DNA from: CF-46 sp042408445
Lineage (GTDB): Bacteria > Chloroflexota > Limnocylindria > Limnocylindrales > CSP1-4
Direction of reading: 5' to 3'
DNA: 64,000 nt
Assembly: GCA_042408445.1 (NCBI GenBank)
Contig: JBHORC010000006.1
Location: 1 to 64,000 of the forward strand
In this document: positions 8,095 through 17,260 of the stretch, one piece after another
Position numbering within the stretch: the first letter of the stretch is position 1
How the letters are laid out: every line of letters begins with the position of its first letter
Translations under genes and position numbers: made by a program
Notes under the pieces: generated by a model
What the model saw: only the letters and a program-made list of their open reading frames with translations
Database searches by the model: none
Told to the model about the DNA's origin: nothing

Positions 8095-8864
8095 CGGCCC
8101 AGGACGCCGAGCCGGACGAGCAGGTCGACGACGGCCGGCGCGGCGGCCGGCCCCTGGCCGATCACCTCGGCCTGGGTCGTCTCCGTCTGCGGCAGCCGAA
8201 GGACAACCTTCTCCAGCCCGCCGGGCGACCAGGCCGGCGTCGACCGCTCGACCTCCTTCTTCCGCGCCCGCAGCCGGCCCGGGACCGACGGGTAGCGCGG
8301 TAGGTTCAGGCCCTCCTTGACGCTCACGATGGCGGGCAGCGGCAGCTCGAAGGTCTCCCAGCCACCGGTCGCGGCCTCTCGGCGAGCCGTTGCCCGGCCG
8401 TCACCGGTCTGGAGCGACTTCACGCCGGTCACGATCGGCCGGCCGAGCGCGGCCGCGACACGGATCCCGACCTGGAACCCGCCGCTGTCCGCGGACTCGT
8501 TGCCGAACAGGATCAGGTCGAACGGACCATTGGCCGCTTCGTGGGCCCGGATCGCCTCGACGATCGCGCGGGCCGTCGCGATCGGATCCCAATCCCGGCC
8601 GTCGGTCTCGAGGAGCACGGCCCGGTCGATCCCGATCGCCATCGCGTCGCGGAGCTGATCCTCCGCGGCGGCGGGCCCCAGCGTGAGGACCGTGGAGCTG
8701 CCGCCCTGCGCCTCGACGATCCGGACCGCCTCCTCGACGGCGCACTCCTCGTGCGGACTGACGGTGAAGCCGAGGAACCGGGTGTCGATCTCCGCGCCGT
8801 CCGCGGTCAGGACGATCCGGCCGCCGGTCGCGGGAACGCGCTTGACGCAGACGAGGATGTTCAC
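8091..8864 (-). CDS. etfB: Electron transfer flavoprotein beta subunit
   Basis: This 257-aa AMP-binding subunit of ETF starts with the typical ILVCVKRVP and carries the family signature LPAIVSVKEGLNLPRYPS followed by a basic RARKK segment. The start is GTG. It begins 16 bases after the dimethylglycine/sarcosine-dehydrogenase-like gene and overlaps etfA. No ETF:quinone oxidoreductase is in the window, so it is presumably encoded elsewhere. Confidence 0.95.
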   Translation of the reverse strand: MNILVCVKRVPATGGRIVLTADGAEIDTRFLGFTVSPHEECAVEEAVRIVEAQGGSSTVLTLGPAAAEDQLRDAMAIGIDRAVLLETDGRDWDPIATARAIVEAIRAHEAANGPFDLILFGNESADSGGFQVGIRVAAALGRPIVTGVKSLQTGDGRATARREAATGGWETFELPLPAIVSVKEGLNLPRYPSVPGRLRARKKEVERSTPAWSPGGLEKVVLRLPQTETTQAEVIGQGPAAAPAVVDLLVRLGVLGR

Positions 8865-8880
8865 GAGTCCGTCCCGATCC

Positions 8881-11400
8881 TCAGGAACGGATCCGGCTGT
8901 TGTCGGGATCGAACAGCGGCGTTGCGCCGGCGACGGCCACCGTTACCGGGTAGCGCTCGCCGAAGTACTCGACCGCGAGCTTCGTCCCCTCGACCGCCTG
9001 CTCCGGCGGCAGATAGGCCATGAGGAGATGCTTGCCGACGGAGGGTCCCGATCCGGCGCTCGTGACGTACGAGCCGCGGCCCTTGGCGTCGACGATCCGC
9101 TTGCCGTCCGGCGTCAGGATGGGCTCCCGACCCAGCATGTAGCGCTTCACGCCGGACGACGAGGTCGGGTCGTCCACGGTCAGCGTGCACAGGATCGCCG
9201 CCGGCGCCTCGGACCGCTGCCGGAGGTACGCCTCGCGGCCGACGAAGTCGGTCTCCTTGACGGTGGGTCGGGCCATCCCCGCCTCGACGAGGTCGAAGTC
9301 GAGCTCCAGCTCCGCGCCGTGGGCGCGGTACCCCTTCTCGAGCCGGGCGGTGACGGCGTACGTCCCGATCCCGACCGGCGCCATCCCGTGGCGCTTGCCG
9401 GCCTCCCAGATCTCATCCCAGACGCGGCGGCCCTGCTCGATCGGGACGTAGATCTCCCAGCCGAGCTCGCCGACGTAGCTGATCCGCGACGCCAGCGTTC
9501 GGACGCCGTCGATGTCGGCCTCCCTGGACGAGAGGAACGGGAAGCCGGCGTGGCTGACGTCCGCGTCGGTGACCGACGACAGCACGTCCCGCGCCCGGGG
9601 CCCCCACAGCCCGATCGTCGTCCACTGGTTCGTCGCGTCGTGGAGCTGGGCCGAGCCGTCCGTCGGCAATCCGTCGACGAACAGCTTCTTGTCGCGCATG
9701 CCCATCCCGCCGCCGGTGACGACGCGGAACCGGTCATGGCCGAGACGCATGATCGTGAGGTCGGCGAGGATCCCGCCGGCCGCGTTGAGCATTGGCGTGT
9801 AGACGGTGCGGCCGGGCTTCACGTCGACCTTGTTCACGCAGAGTCGCTCCAGCGCCTCGCAGGCGCCGGGACCCGTTACGTCGAAGATCGCGAACGCCGA
9901 GAGGTCCACGATCCCGACCCGATCGCGCATCGCGAGATGCTCCGCGTTGATGATCGGCGACCACCAGCGCGACTCCCATTCGGCCTTGCGCGGCATGACC
10001 CGGTCGCCGTACTCGTCGAGCAGGGGCCTGTTCGACTCGTACCAGAACGGCCGCTCCCAGCCGGCCGCCTCGAAGAAGACGGCCCCGAGCGCGACCTGGC
10101 GGTCGTACGCCGGCGAGAGGCGGATCGGCCGGTTCGATGCCCACTGCTCCTGCGGATGGACGATGCCGTAGGTCTTGTTGTAGCCCTCGGTCGCGCGGGC
10201 GGCGATGTGCTGTTCGGTCTTGTGGTGGTCGTAGAAGCGGGCGATGTCCGAGCCGTGGGGATCGATCTCCGGCTCGCCGTTCGTCATCCACTCGGCGATC
10301 GTCTTCGCGATGCCCGGCGCCTCCTTGATCCAGATCGCGGCCGCGGACCAGAGGCCGCGGACCTCCGGGGTCTCGCCGATGATCGGGTTGCCGTCCGGTG
10401 TGAGCGACAGGAGGCCGTTGATCGCGAGCTTCACCCCGACCGATTCGTCGCCGACGATCTCGGGGAAGAGCTCCAGCGAGTCCTCGAGCTGGGGATCGAA
10501 GTCCTCCTGGGTGAACGGCAGCATCGTCGGCGAGAGCGCCGACGCGGCGATCGACGGGATGTCGTCGGCGTCCATGAGGATCGCCCGATGGGCGTATGAG
10601 CCGATCTCGAAGCCGGTCCCGTGCTGCCGCTCGTACATGTTCGTGTCCATGTCGCGGACGATCGGGTAGCCGACCTCCTTCGTCGTGTGCTCGAACATCG
10701 GGACCGGCCCGATGTCGATCATCTGGTGGACCGCCGGCGTCAATGGAATCGAGGCGCCGGCCATCCGGGCGATCCGCGGGCTCCAGACCCCGCAGGCGAC
10801 GACGACGAACTCGGCCTCGATCGTGCCGCCGTCCGTGTGCACCCGCCGGACCCGGCCCTGCTCCACGTCGATTCCGGTGACCTCGACGCTTGCGGCGACG
10901 GTCAGCGCGCCCATGTCCTGGGCCTTCTGGCGCATGAGCGTCCCGGCCTGGAGCGAGTCGACGATCCCGACGCCGGGCGAGTAGAACCCGCCGAGGATCA
11001 CGGTCTCATTGATGAACGGGACCATCTCCTTGACCTGTGCCGGGGTGAGCAGCCGGGTCCCCTCGATGCCCCACGAGGTCGACGACGCCATTCGCCGCTT
11101 CAGCTCGTCCATCCGCTCCGGCGTCCGGGCCACCTCGATGCCGCCGGTCTCGTCGTAGACGCCCAGCTCGCGGTACTGGCGCGCGCTGTCGAGGGTGAAC
11201 GCCGTCATCTCCTTGCTGTGGTCGGTCAGGAAGATGAAGTTCGAGGCGTGGCCGGTGGACCCGCCCGGGTTCGGCAGCACGCCCTTCTCGAGCAGGACGA
11301 TGTCCCGCCAGCCCAGACGGGCCAGGTGGTAGGCGAGGCTGCTGCCGACGATGCCGGCACCGATGATGACGACGCGGGCCTGCGCCGGGACCGAACTCAT
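8881..11400 (-). CDS. Dimethylglycine/sarcosine dehydrogenase-like flavoprotein with GcvT domain
   Basis: The protein has 839 aa in the DMGDH arrangement: DAO-type FAD domain (about 8-375; GAGIVGSSLAYHL), FAO central domain (about 378-435), GcvT aminomethyltransferase domain (about 440-715) and GcvT C-terminal barrel (about 725-815). STGHAS places a His near residue 51 where the family attaches FAD covalently. Such enzymes demethylate dimethylglycine or sarcosine and pass the C1 unit to tetrahydrofolate. Linkage to etfBA supports a dehydrogenase rather than an oxidase. It is divergent from a betaine-type importer. GAGAGG precedes the ATG. The exact substrate is inferred. Confidence 0.9.
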   Translation of the reverse strand: MSSVPAQARVVIIGAGIVGSSLAYHLARLGWRDIVLLEKGVLPNPGGSTGHASNFIFLTDHSKEMTAFTLDSARQYRELGVYDETGGIEVARTPERMDELKRRMASSTSWGIEGTRLLTPAQVKEMVPFINETVILGGFYSPGVGIVDSLQAGTLMRQKAQDMGALTVAASVEVTGIDVEQGRVRRVHTDGGTIEAEFVVVACGVWSPRIARMAGASIPLTPAVHQMIDIGPVPMFEHTTKEVGYPIVRDMDTNMYERQHGTGFEIGSYAHRAILMDADDIPSIAASALSPTMLPFTQEDFDPQLEDSLELFPEIVGDESVGVKLAINGLLSLTPDGNPIIGETPEVRGLWSAAAIWIKEAPGIAKTIAEWMTNGEPEIDPHGSDIARFYDHHKTEQHIAARATEGYNKTYGIVHPQEQWASNRPIRLSPAYDRQVALGAVFFEAAGWERPFWYESNRPLLDEYGDRVMPRKAEWESRWWSPIINAEHLAMRDRVGIVDLSAFAIFDVTGPGACEALERLCVNKVDVKPGRTVYTPMLNAAGGILADLTIMRLGHDRFRVVTGGGMGMRDKKLFVDGLPTDGSAQLHDATNQWTTIGLWGPRARDVLSSVTDADVSHAGFPFLSSREADIDGVRTLASRISYVGELGWEIYVPIEQGRRVWDEIWEAGKRHGMAPVGIGTYAVTARLEKGYRAHGAELELDFDLVEAGMARPTVKETDFVGREAYLRQRSEAPAAILCTLTVDDPTSSSGVKRYMLGREPILTPDGKRIVDAKGRGSYVTSAGSGPSVGKHLLMAYLPPEQAVEGTKLAVEYFGERYPVTVAVAGATPLFDPDNSRIRS

Positions 11401-11615
11401 GTCGCCTCTCCGCCCTCGCTCGATGCCGCGCCGATCTCACCCTCCGACGCGGTGGCCCGGAGATGCGGCGCTCGGCCGCCAAGGGTTCCGGGGCGCCCAT
11501 GGTACCGCTCGCGGCAGCCCGGCTCGGCACCGCTCGCGCACCCCTGTTCCGGGACCCCGGGGTGGTGTACCTTGCCCGGCACGCCACCGTCGTCGTCCGC
11601 ACCTGAGGAGGCTGC
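11401..11615. promoter_or_regulatory. Divergent control region of betaine uptake and demethylation genes
   Basis: This 215-base gap separates the two divergent operons. It contains ACCGCTCGCG twice (11504-11513 and 11529-11538) and GTTCCGGG twice (11485-11492 and 11546-11553). These direct repeats could be regulator sites, and GTTCC matches an arm of the IclR-gene palindrome at 1083. No confident -35/-10 pair was found. Confidence 0.3.
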
Positions 11616-12707
11616 GTGACCACCCTCGCCGTCCCGCCCGCGAGCACGCCTGCTGCGGATCCGAGCCCCGCCGGGAGCGGCGCGACGATCTCCGTCGACG
11701 GCCTGTGGAAGGTCTTCGGCCCGGCCGAGCAGCGGCTCGCTCGCCAACCGGCCGCCCCTGCCGCCGACGCGATCGACGCCGCCGTCCGCGAGCATGGCGG
11801 GACGATCGCCATCGCCGACGTCTCGTTCAAGGTCCAGCCCGGCGAGGTCTTCGTCGTGATGGGTCTCTCGGGGAGCGGCAAGTCGACGCTCGTCCGGTGC
11901 CTCACCCGGTTGATCGAGCCGACCTTCGGCGAGATCGAGCTGGATGGCGAGGACATCCGGAAGGCGTCACCCGACCGGCTCCGGGACCTCCGCCGTCGCC
12001 GCTTCTCGATGGTCTTCCAGAACTTCGGACTCCTGCCGCATCGACGCGTGCTGGAGAACATCGCCTTCGGGCTCGAGCTGCGCGGGGAGCCGAAGGCCGC
12101 CCGCCAGGAGCGCGCCCGGGAGATGCTCGGGCTCGTCGGCCTGGACGGCATGGCGGATCGCTATCCGGACCAGCTGTCCGGCGGCCAGCAGCAGCGCGTC
12201 GGCCTGGCCCGCGCGCTCGCGGGCGACCCCGAGGTCATGCTCCTGGACGAGCCGTTCAGCGCGCTCGACCCGCTGATCCGGCGGGACATGCAGAACGAGG
12301 TGATCCGCCTCCACCACGATCTGAAGAAGACGATGGTGTTCATCACCCACGACCTCGCCGAGGCGCTGAAGCTCGGCGACCACGTGATGATCATGCGCGG
12401 CGGCCGTGTCGTGCAGATCGGCCGGCCGGAGGAGCTCGTCGCGCGACCGGCGGATGAGTACGTGGCCGATTTCGTCCGGGACATCCCGAAGAGCCACGTC
12501 CTGACGCTTCGCTGGGTGATGCGCGCGCCGACGCCCGAGGACTCCCTGGACGGGCCGGTCTTCCCGTCGAACACGGTCATCCGCTCGGCCGTCCACGCGG
12601 TCGCCGCCTCGGAGCATCCGATCCGGGTCGTGGACGACGGCCAGGTCGTCGGCGTTGTCGATCGCGCCCACGTCCTCGAGGCGATTGCCGGCGGTGACGC
12701 CGCGTGA
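11616..12707 (+). CDS. proV: Glycine betaine/proline-type ABC transporter ATPase
   Basis: This 363-aa ATPase energises the next-door permease. It has Walker A GLSGSGKST, Q-loop VFQNFGLLPH, signature LSGGQQQRVGLARAL, Walker B VMLLDEP and the switch His in ITHDLAEAL. The insertion of about 30 residues between the first strand and Walker A, plus ARPADEYVADFV, are typical of ProV/OpuAA. The C-terminus keeps only a short CBS-like stretch, so ionic-strength sensing may be altered. GAGGAGG precedes the GTG start. The stop overlaps the permease start (GTGA). Confidence 0.9.
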   Translation: MTTLAVPPASTPAADPSPAGSGATISVDGLWKVFGPAEQRLARQPAAPAADAIDAAVREHGGTIAIADVSFKVQPGEVFVVMGLSGSGKSTLVRCLTRLIEPTFGEIELDGEDIRKASPDRLRDLRRRRFSMVFQNFGLLPHRRVLENIAFGLELRGEPKAARQERAREMLGLVGLDGMADRYPDQLSGGQQQRVGLARALAGDPEVMLLDEPFSALDPLIRRDMQNEVIRLHHDLKKTMVFITHDLAEALKLGDHVMIMRGGRVVQIGRPEELVARPADEYVADFVRDIPKSHVLTLRWVMRAPTPEDSLDGPVFPSNTVIRSAVHAVAASEHPIRVVDDGQVVGVVDRAHVLEAIAGGDAA

Positions 12708-14626
12708 CGGCGATCCGGATCGGCGCCGCCGTCGGGCCGGACCCGGGGACCGCCCGGCGGTGGCTCATCGCCGTGCTCGGGCTTGCGGCCGTGCTTGCCT
12801 ACGTCGTGTTCCGCGGCCAGTCGACGCTCCCGCACAACGATGACGAGCCGCTCTTCCGGACCCTGAACGGCGTCCGGGACGCGGTCGCGGACAATCGGAC
12901 CGTCCTCGAGCCGATCCGGGCGGGCGTCGGCGCCCTCATCGACGTGTTCAGCAACATCCTGGCGTCGCTCGGCTGGCCGGGCGTCCTGGGTCTCGCCGGC
13001 GCGCTCGGCGTGGCGTTCGGCGGGATGCGGCTGGGACTGCTCGGCATCCTCGGGTTCGCGTCGCTCGGTGTCCTGGGCCTGTGGGACGAGAGCATGCAGA
13101 CGCTCGCGATGATGCTCGCCGCCGTCGTCATCGCCCTGGCCATCGGCCTGCCGCTCGGGATCCTCGCCGGTCGCAGCAACCGGGTGTCGGCAGTCCTCTC
13201 GCCGATCCTCGACGTGATGCAGATCATGCCGACCCTGGCCTACCTGACCCCGATCACGCTCCTCTTCCTGATCGGCGAGACGCCCTCGACCATCGCCACC
13301 CTGATCTTCGCGATGCCCGCCGCGATCCGGATCACGGCGCTCGGGATCCGCGGCGTGTCGGAGTCCACGGTGGAGGCGGCGCGGGCGCTCGGGTCCACCG
13401 AAGGGCAGCTCCTCCGCAAGGTCCAGATCCCGCTGGCGCGGCGGGCCGTCGGCCTCGCGATCAACCAGACGATCATGCTCGGCCTGTCGATGATCGTGAT
13501 CACCGGGCTGATCGGCGCGCCGGGCCTCGGCCTGACGCTGACGCAGGGCCTCAACAAGCACGACGTCGGCTCCGCGTTCGACTCCGGGATCGCGATCGTG
13601 ATCCTCGCGATCATCCTGGACCGGATGACGTTCGCCGCCGGCGAGTGGCTGGATCCCCGGATCCGCCCCAGCCGCGGCCGCCGCTGGATGAGCATCGGCG
13701 TCCCGGCCGCGATCCTCGCCGTCGGGCTTGCCGCGCCGTTCGTCGTCGACGCAACGCAGTTCCCGGACGCGGTCGCATTCTCCTTCCGCGGGCCGGTGAA
13801 CGACTTCACGGCATGGCTGACCAGCACGTTCCAGGGGATCACCCTGCCGACGAAGGACATCGTGACCAACGTCGTGATCAACCCGCTCGAGGGGTTCCTC
13901 ACGTCCGGGCCGTGGTGGCTGATCATCGCGATGATCGCCCTGATCGCGTGGGCCGTGTCCGGCCCGCGGCCCGCGATCGCCGCCGCGGTGTGCCTCGGGC
14001 TGATCGTAGCCCTCGGACTGTGGGCGCACGCCATGGCGACCCTTGCGAACGTCGCCGTCGGGACGCTGCTGACGCTGATCATCGGCCTCGCGATCGGCAT
14101 CCAGACGGCTCGCCACGATCGGCTGCGGGCCGTCCTTCGGCCGGTTCTCGACGCGGCCCAGACGATGCCGGCGTTCGTGTACCTGATTCCCGCGCTGGCG
14201 CTGTTCAGCCCGACCCGCTTCACCGCAATCGTCGCGGCCGTCATCTACGCAGCCCCACCGGTCATCCGCCTCATCGAGGTCGGCATCCGGGCGGTTCCGG
14301 CGACGGCGATCGAGGCGGCGACGGCCTCCGGCGCGACGCGCCGGCAGCTGCTCTGGAAGGTCCAACTGCCGATGTCCCGGCACGCCCTGTTGCTGGCCGC
14401 CAACCAGGGCATCGTCATGGTGCTGTCGATGGTCGTCATCGGCGGGCTGGTCGGCGCCGGCGCGCTCGGCTTCGACGTCATCACCGGGTTTGCCCGCGGC
14501 GAACAGTTCGGCAAGGGGCTCGCGGCCGGTGTCGCGATCGTCCTGCTCGGGATCATGCTCGATCGGATCACCCAGGGGGCAGGGAGCCGCCGACGGCGCA
14601 CTATGCTCAGGACAGCGGCCGGCTGA
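12704..14626 (+). CDS. proW: Fused double ProW-type betaine permease
   Basis: The protein has 640 aa, about twice the usual ProW length. Two complete BPD_transp_1 permease halves lie in one chain. The first EAA-like loop is SESTVEAARALGSTEGQLL (near residue 225) and the second is PATAIEAATASGATRRQLL (near 535). Each half has its own membrane helices, including the paired segments MQIMPTLAYLTPITLLF and AQTMPAFVYLIPALALF. One polypeptide could therefore supply both halves of the channel that normally forms from a homodimer. The start overlaps the proV stop, and proX follows after 23 bases. Confidence 0.9.
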   Translation: MTAIRIGAAVGPDPGTARRWLIAVLGLAAVLAYVVFRGQSTLPHNDDEPLFRTLNGVRDAVADNRTVLEPIRAGVGALIDVFSNILASLGWPGVLGLAGALGVAFGGMRLGLLGILGFASLGVLGLWDESMQTLAMMLAAVVIALAIGLPLGILAGRSNRVSAVLSPILDVMQIMPTLAYLTPITLLFLIGETPSTIATLIFAMPAAIRITALGIRGVSESTVEAARALGSTEGQLLRKVQIPLARRAVGLAINQTIMLGLSMIVITGLIGAPGLGLTLTQGLNKHDVGSAFDSGIAIVILAIILDRMTFAAGEWLDPRIRPSRGRRWMSIGVPAAILAVGLAAPFVVDATQFPDAVAFSFRGPVNDFTAWLTSTFQGITLPTKDIVTNVVINPLEGFLTSGPWWLIIAMIALIAWAVSGPRPAIAAAVCLGLIVALGLWAHAMATLANVAVGTLLTLIIGLAIGIQTARHDRLRAVLRPVLDAAQTMPAFVYLIPALALFSPTRFTAIVAAVIYAAPPVIRLIEVGIRAVPATAIEAATASGATRRQLLWKVQLPMSRHALLLAANQGIVMVLSMVVIGGLVGAGALGFDVITGFARGEQFGKGLAAGVAIVLLGIMLDRITQGAGSRRRRTMLRTAAG

Positions 14627-14649
14627 CCGGCAGGAGGAGGATCGCACCG

Positions 14650-15702
14650 ATGCATCGAGATGGAGTGGCTCGCTGGTTTGCGGCCGTGGCCGTGATCAGC
14701 CTGATCGCGATGGGCTGCGCGAAGGGGTCCGGCGCGACCACCGCGCCGTCCGTCGCCACCGCACCCAGCAGCGGGACCGCCGCGAGCGCGGGCACCGGCA
14801 CGGGCCCCAGCGCGAGCGCCGCCGTCGCCGCCAAGGCGACCTGCAAGGGCAGCGGCGACAAGGGCAGCGTCCAGATGATGATCAACCAGTGGGTCGGCGC
14901 GGCCGCCAACGTCGCGGTCGCCCAGTGCCTCCTGCAGCAGGCCGGCTACAAGGTCGCGACGAGCACGCTCGCCGAGGAGGTCGCCTGGCAGGGCTTCGAC
15001 ACCGGGGCCGTCGACGTCATCCTCGAGAACTGGGGCCACCCGGACCTCGAGAAGAAGTACATCCAGGACACGAAGAAGGCGACGGACGCCGGTCCGAATG
15101 GCGTCACCGGGATCATCGGGTGGTACGTCCCCGGCTGGATGGTCGACAAGTACCCGGACATCACGGACTGGCACAACCTGAACAAGTACGCCGACCTGTT
15201 CAAGACGTCCGAGTCCGGCGACAAGGGCCAGTTCCTCGGCAGCGACCCGACGTTCGTCCAGTACGACGAGGCGCTGATCGCGAACCTCGGCCTGAACTTC
15301 AAGGACGTCTTCTCGGGCAGCGAGGCCGCATCGATCACGGCGTTCCAGCAGGCCGACAAGAACAAGACGCCGCTGATCGGCTACTTCTACGACCCGCAGT
15401 GGCTCCAGAACGAGATCAAGCTCGTCAAGATCGACCTGCCGAAGTACACGCCCGGCTGCGACGCCGACCTCAAGAAGGTCGCCTGCGACTACCCGCCGTA
15501 CACCCTGAACAAGGTCGTCCGGACGGAATGGCTGAACTCGGCCGGCAATGCGGCCACGTTCATCAAGAACTTCAAGTGGGGCAACTCGGACCAGAACGAG
15601 GTCGCGGACCTCATCACGAACAAGAACATGTCCCCGGAGGACGCAGCCAAGCAATGGATCGACGAGCATCCGGACACGTGGGCGTCGTGGATGCCGTCAT
15701 GA
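14650..15702 (+). CDS. proX: Glycine betaine-type substrate-binding lipoprotein
   Basis: This 350-aa OpuAC-family binding protein captures a quaternary amine outside the membrane. The signal peptide ends in lipobox IAMGC (Cys near residue 23), followed by an Ala/Ser/Gly/Thr-rich linker to about 70. The domain contains Trp-rich segments (NQWVG, LENWGHPD, GWYVPGWMVDKYP) like those forming the aromatic cage for trimethylammonium groups. AGGAGG nine bases before the ATG fixes the start, although the frame is open far upstream. A strong hairpin follows the gene. Confidence 0.92.
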   Translation: MHRDGVARWFAAVAVISLIAMGCAKGSGATTAPSVATAPSSGTAASAGTGTGPSASAAVAAKATCKGSGDKGSVQMMINQWVGAAANVAVAQCLLQQAGYKVATSTLAEEVAWQGFDTGAVDVILENWGHPDLEKKYIQDTKKATDAGPNGVTGIIGWYVPGWMVDKYPDITDWHNLNKYADLFKTSESGDKGQFLGSDPTFVQYDEALIANLGLNFKDVFSGSEAASITAFQQADKNKTPLIGYFYDPQWLQNEIKLVKIDLPKYTPGCDADLKKVACDYPPYTLNKVVRTEWLNSAGNAATFIKNFKWGNSDQNEVADLITNKNMSPEDAAKQWIDEHPDTWASWMPS

Positions 15703-15731
15703 CCCACGCCATCGGATAGCTCCGGACCACC

Positions 15732-15764
15732 GGCCGGCGAGCTCCCGCTCGCCGGCCTTCGTTT
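15732..15764 (+). terminator. Intrinsic-type terminator after proX
   Basis: A perfect 11-bp stem, GGCCGGCGAGC with GCTCGCCGGCC, around a four-base loop (TCCC) is followed by TTCGTTT. It ends the proV-proW-proX operon. Confidence 0.75.
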
Positions 15765-15826
15765 GCCGGCGGGGTCGCGGACCGGTGCATGGGCGCACAA
15801 CCGCGTGCACAAAGGGGCGACGTTTC

Positions 15827-15876
15827 GTTCACGAACTGTTCACACTCTTGACGCACGGTCCTCGCGGCGGTGAAAT
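15827..15876 (+). promoter_or_regulatory. Candidate promoter of the second ABC operon with direct repeats
   Basis: The 331-base gap 15703-16033 holds the proX terminator and then this site. TTGACG (15848-15853) is spaced 17 bases from TGAAAT (15871-15876), a fair sigma-70-type pair. Just upstream GTTCAC occurs twice in the same orientation (15827-15832 and 15838-15843), eleven bases apart, on one helix face. The leader to the TTG start at 16034 would be about 150 bases. Regulator identity is unknown. Confidence 0.5.
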
Positions 15877-16033
15877 GCGCGCGACCGGATACGGCTGGGT
15901 GCAGTGAGCACCGGACCGCCGTCACGACCACGCGATCGCCGTTGGAGGAGGGGGATCGCGTCGGGGTCCGGGCGCCGTTGCCGCCGCTCCTGCTCGAGAT
16001 TGATTCCGTCACCACCCACACAGGAGAGTTGAC

Positions 16034-17227
16034 TTGACCACGAAACACTCGTTCCTTCGGGCCGCCGCGCCGCTCGCGATGTTCGCGATCGTCGTGTCGG
16101 CGTGCTCGAGCGGCGGGGCCGCGTCCCCGGCCGCGAGCGCTGCCGCCTCCGTGGCCGCGCCCTCGACCGCCACGTCCGCCGCGCCGTCCGCGGAGGCGGC
16201 ATCGCCGTCCGCGGACGCGCTTGCCTCCCTCGTCGCGGACGCGAAGAAGGAAGGCACCCTCACCACGATCGCCCTGCCCCACGACTGGTGCAACTACGGC
16301 GAGACGATCTCGGCCTTCAAGGCGAAGTACGGCCTCGAGGTCAATGAGCTGAACCCCGACGCCGGCTCCGGCGACGAGGTCGAGGCGATCAAGGCGAACA
16401 AGGACAACAAGGGCCCGCAGGCGCCGGACGTCATCGACGTCGGCCTGTCGTTCGGTCCCCAGGCGAAGACCGACGGCCTCATCGCGCCGTACAAGGTCCA
16501 GACCTGGTCGGACATCCCGGACACCGCCAAGGACCCCGACGGGTACTGGTACGGCGACTACTACGGCGTCCTCGCGTTCGAGACGAACAAGGCCGTCGTT
16601 CCGACGCCTCCCCAGGACTGGAACGACCTGCTCGACGCCTCCCACAAGAACCAGGTCGCCCTCGCAGGTGACCCGCGCGTCAGCAACCAGGCGATCCAGG
16701 CCGTCTACGCGGCCGCCCTCGCCAACGGTGGCTCGCTGGACAACGCCCAGCCGGGCCTCGACTTCTTCAAGAAGCTGAACGACGCCGGGAACCTCGTCCC
16801 GACGATCGCCAAGCCGGGCACGATCGACCAGGGCGCGACGCCGATCACGATCCGCTGGACCTACAACGCGCTGTCGCACCGCGACACTGCGGCCGGCAAC
16901 CCCGAGATCGACGTCACCGTTCCGAAGTCCGGCCGGTTCGCCGGCGTGTATGTCCAGGCGATCAGCGCCTTCGCGCCGCACCCGAACGCGGCGAAGCTGT
17001 GGATGGAATTCCTCTACAGCAACGAGGGCCAGAACACCTGGCTGAAGGGCTACTGCAACCCGATCCGGTTCGAGGCGATGCAGAAGGCGAACGCCATCCC
17101 GGCCGACGTCCTCGCGAAGCTTCCGGACACGACGGGCGCGGTCTTCCCGACGCTGGACCAGCTGAACAAGGCCACCAGCCTGATCACGAAGAACTGGGAC
17201 ACGGCCGTCGGGGCCGACGTCAAGTAG
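16034..17227 (+). CDS. ABC transporter substrate-binding lipoprotein (family 1, AfuA/PotD-like)
   Basis: The protein has 397 aa. The signal peptide ends near VVSACSS (lipobox Cys about 24), followed by a low-complexity Ala/Ser/Pro linker and a bilobal binding domain beginning around LVADAKKEGTLTTIALP. The family (COG1840/COG0687-like) includes ferric ion, polyamine and aminoalkylphosphonate binders. DWNDLLD and PHPNAAKLWMEFLYS are typical. TTG is chosen as start because AGGAGAG lies just upstream. It leads an operon with two permeases, an ATPase and a HAD phosphatase. The substrate is unresolved. Confidence 0.9.
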   Translation: MTTKHSFLRAAAPLAMFAIVVSACSSGGAASPAASAAASVAAPSTATSAAPSAEAASPSADALASLVADAKKEGTLTTIALPHDWCNYGETISAFKAKYGLEVNELNPDAGSGDEVEAIKANKDNKGPQAPDVIDVGLSFGPQAKTDGLIAPYKVQTWSDIPDTAKDPDGYWYGDYYGVLAFETNKAVVPTPPQDWNDLLDASHKNQVALAGDPRVSNQAIQAVYAAALANGGSLDNAQPGLDFFKKLNDAGNLVPTIAKPGTIDQGATPITIRWTYNALSHRDTAAGNPEIDVTVPKSGRFAGVYVQAISAFAPHPNAAKLWMEFLYSNEGQNTWLKGYCNPIRFEAMQKANAIPADVLAKLPDTTGAVFPTLDQLNKATSLITKNWDTAVGADVK

Positions 17228-17260
17228 CCGTCACGTAGTCGGCAAGGCAGCACGACCGGA

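Noticed and set aside
13081..14649. Upstream in-frame extension of proX into the permease gene
   Set aside because: AGGAGG and a lipoprotein signal place the start at 14650; the extension is Arg/Asp/Pro-rich shadow of proW.
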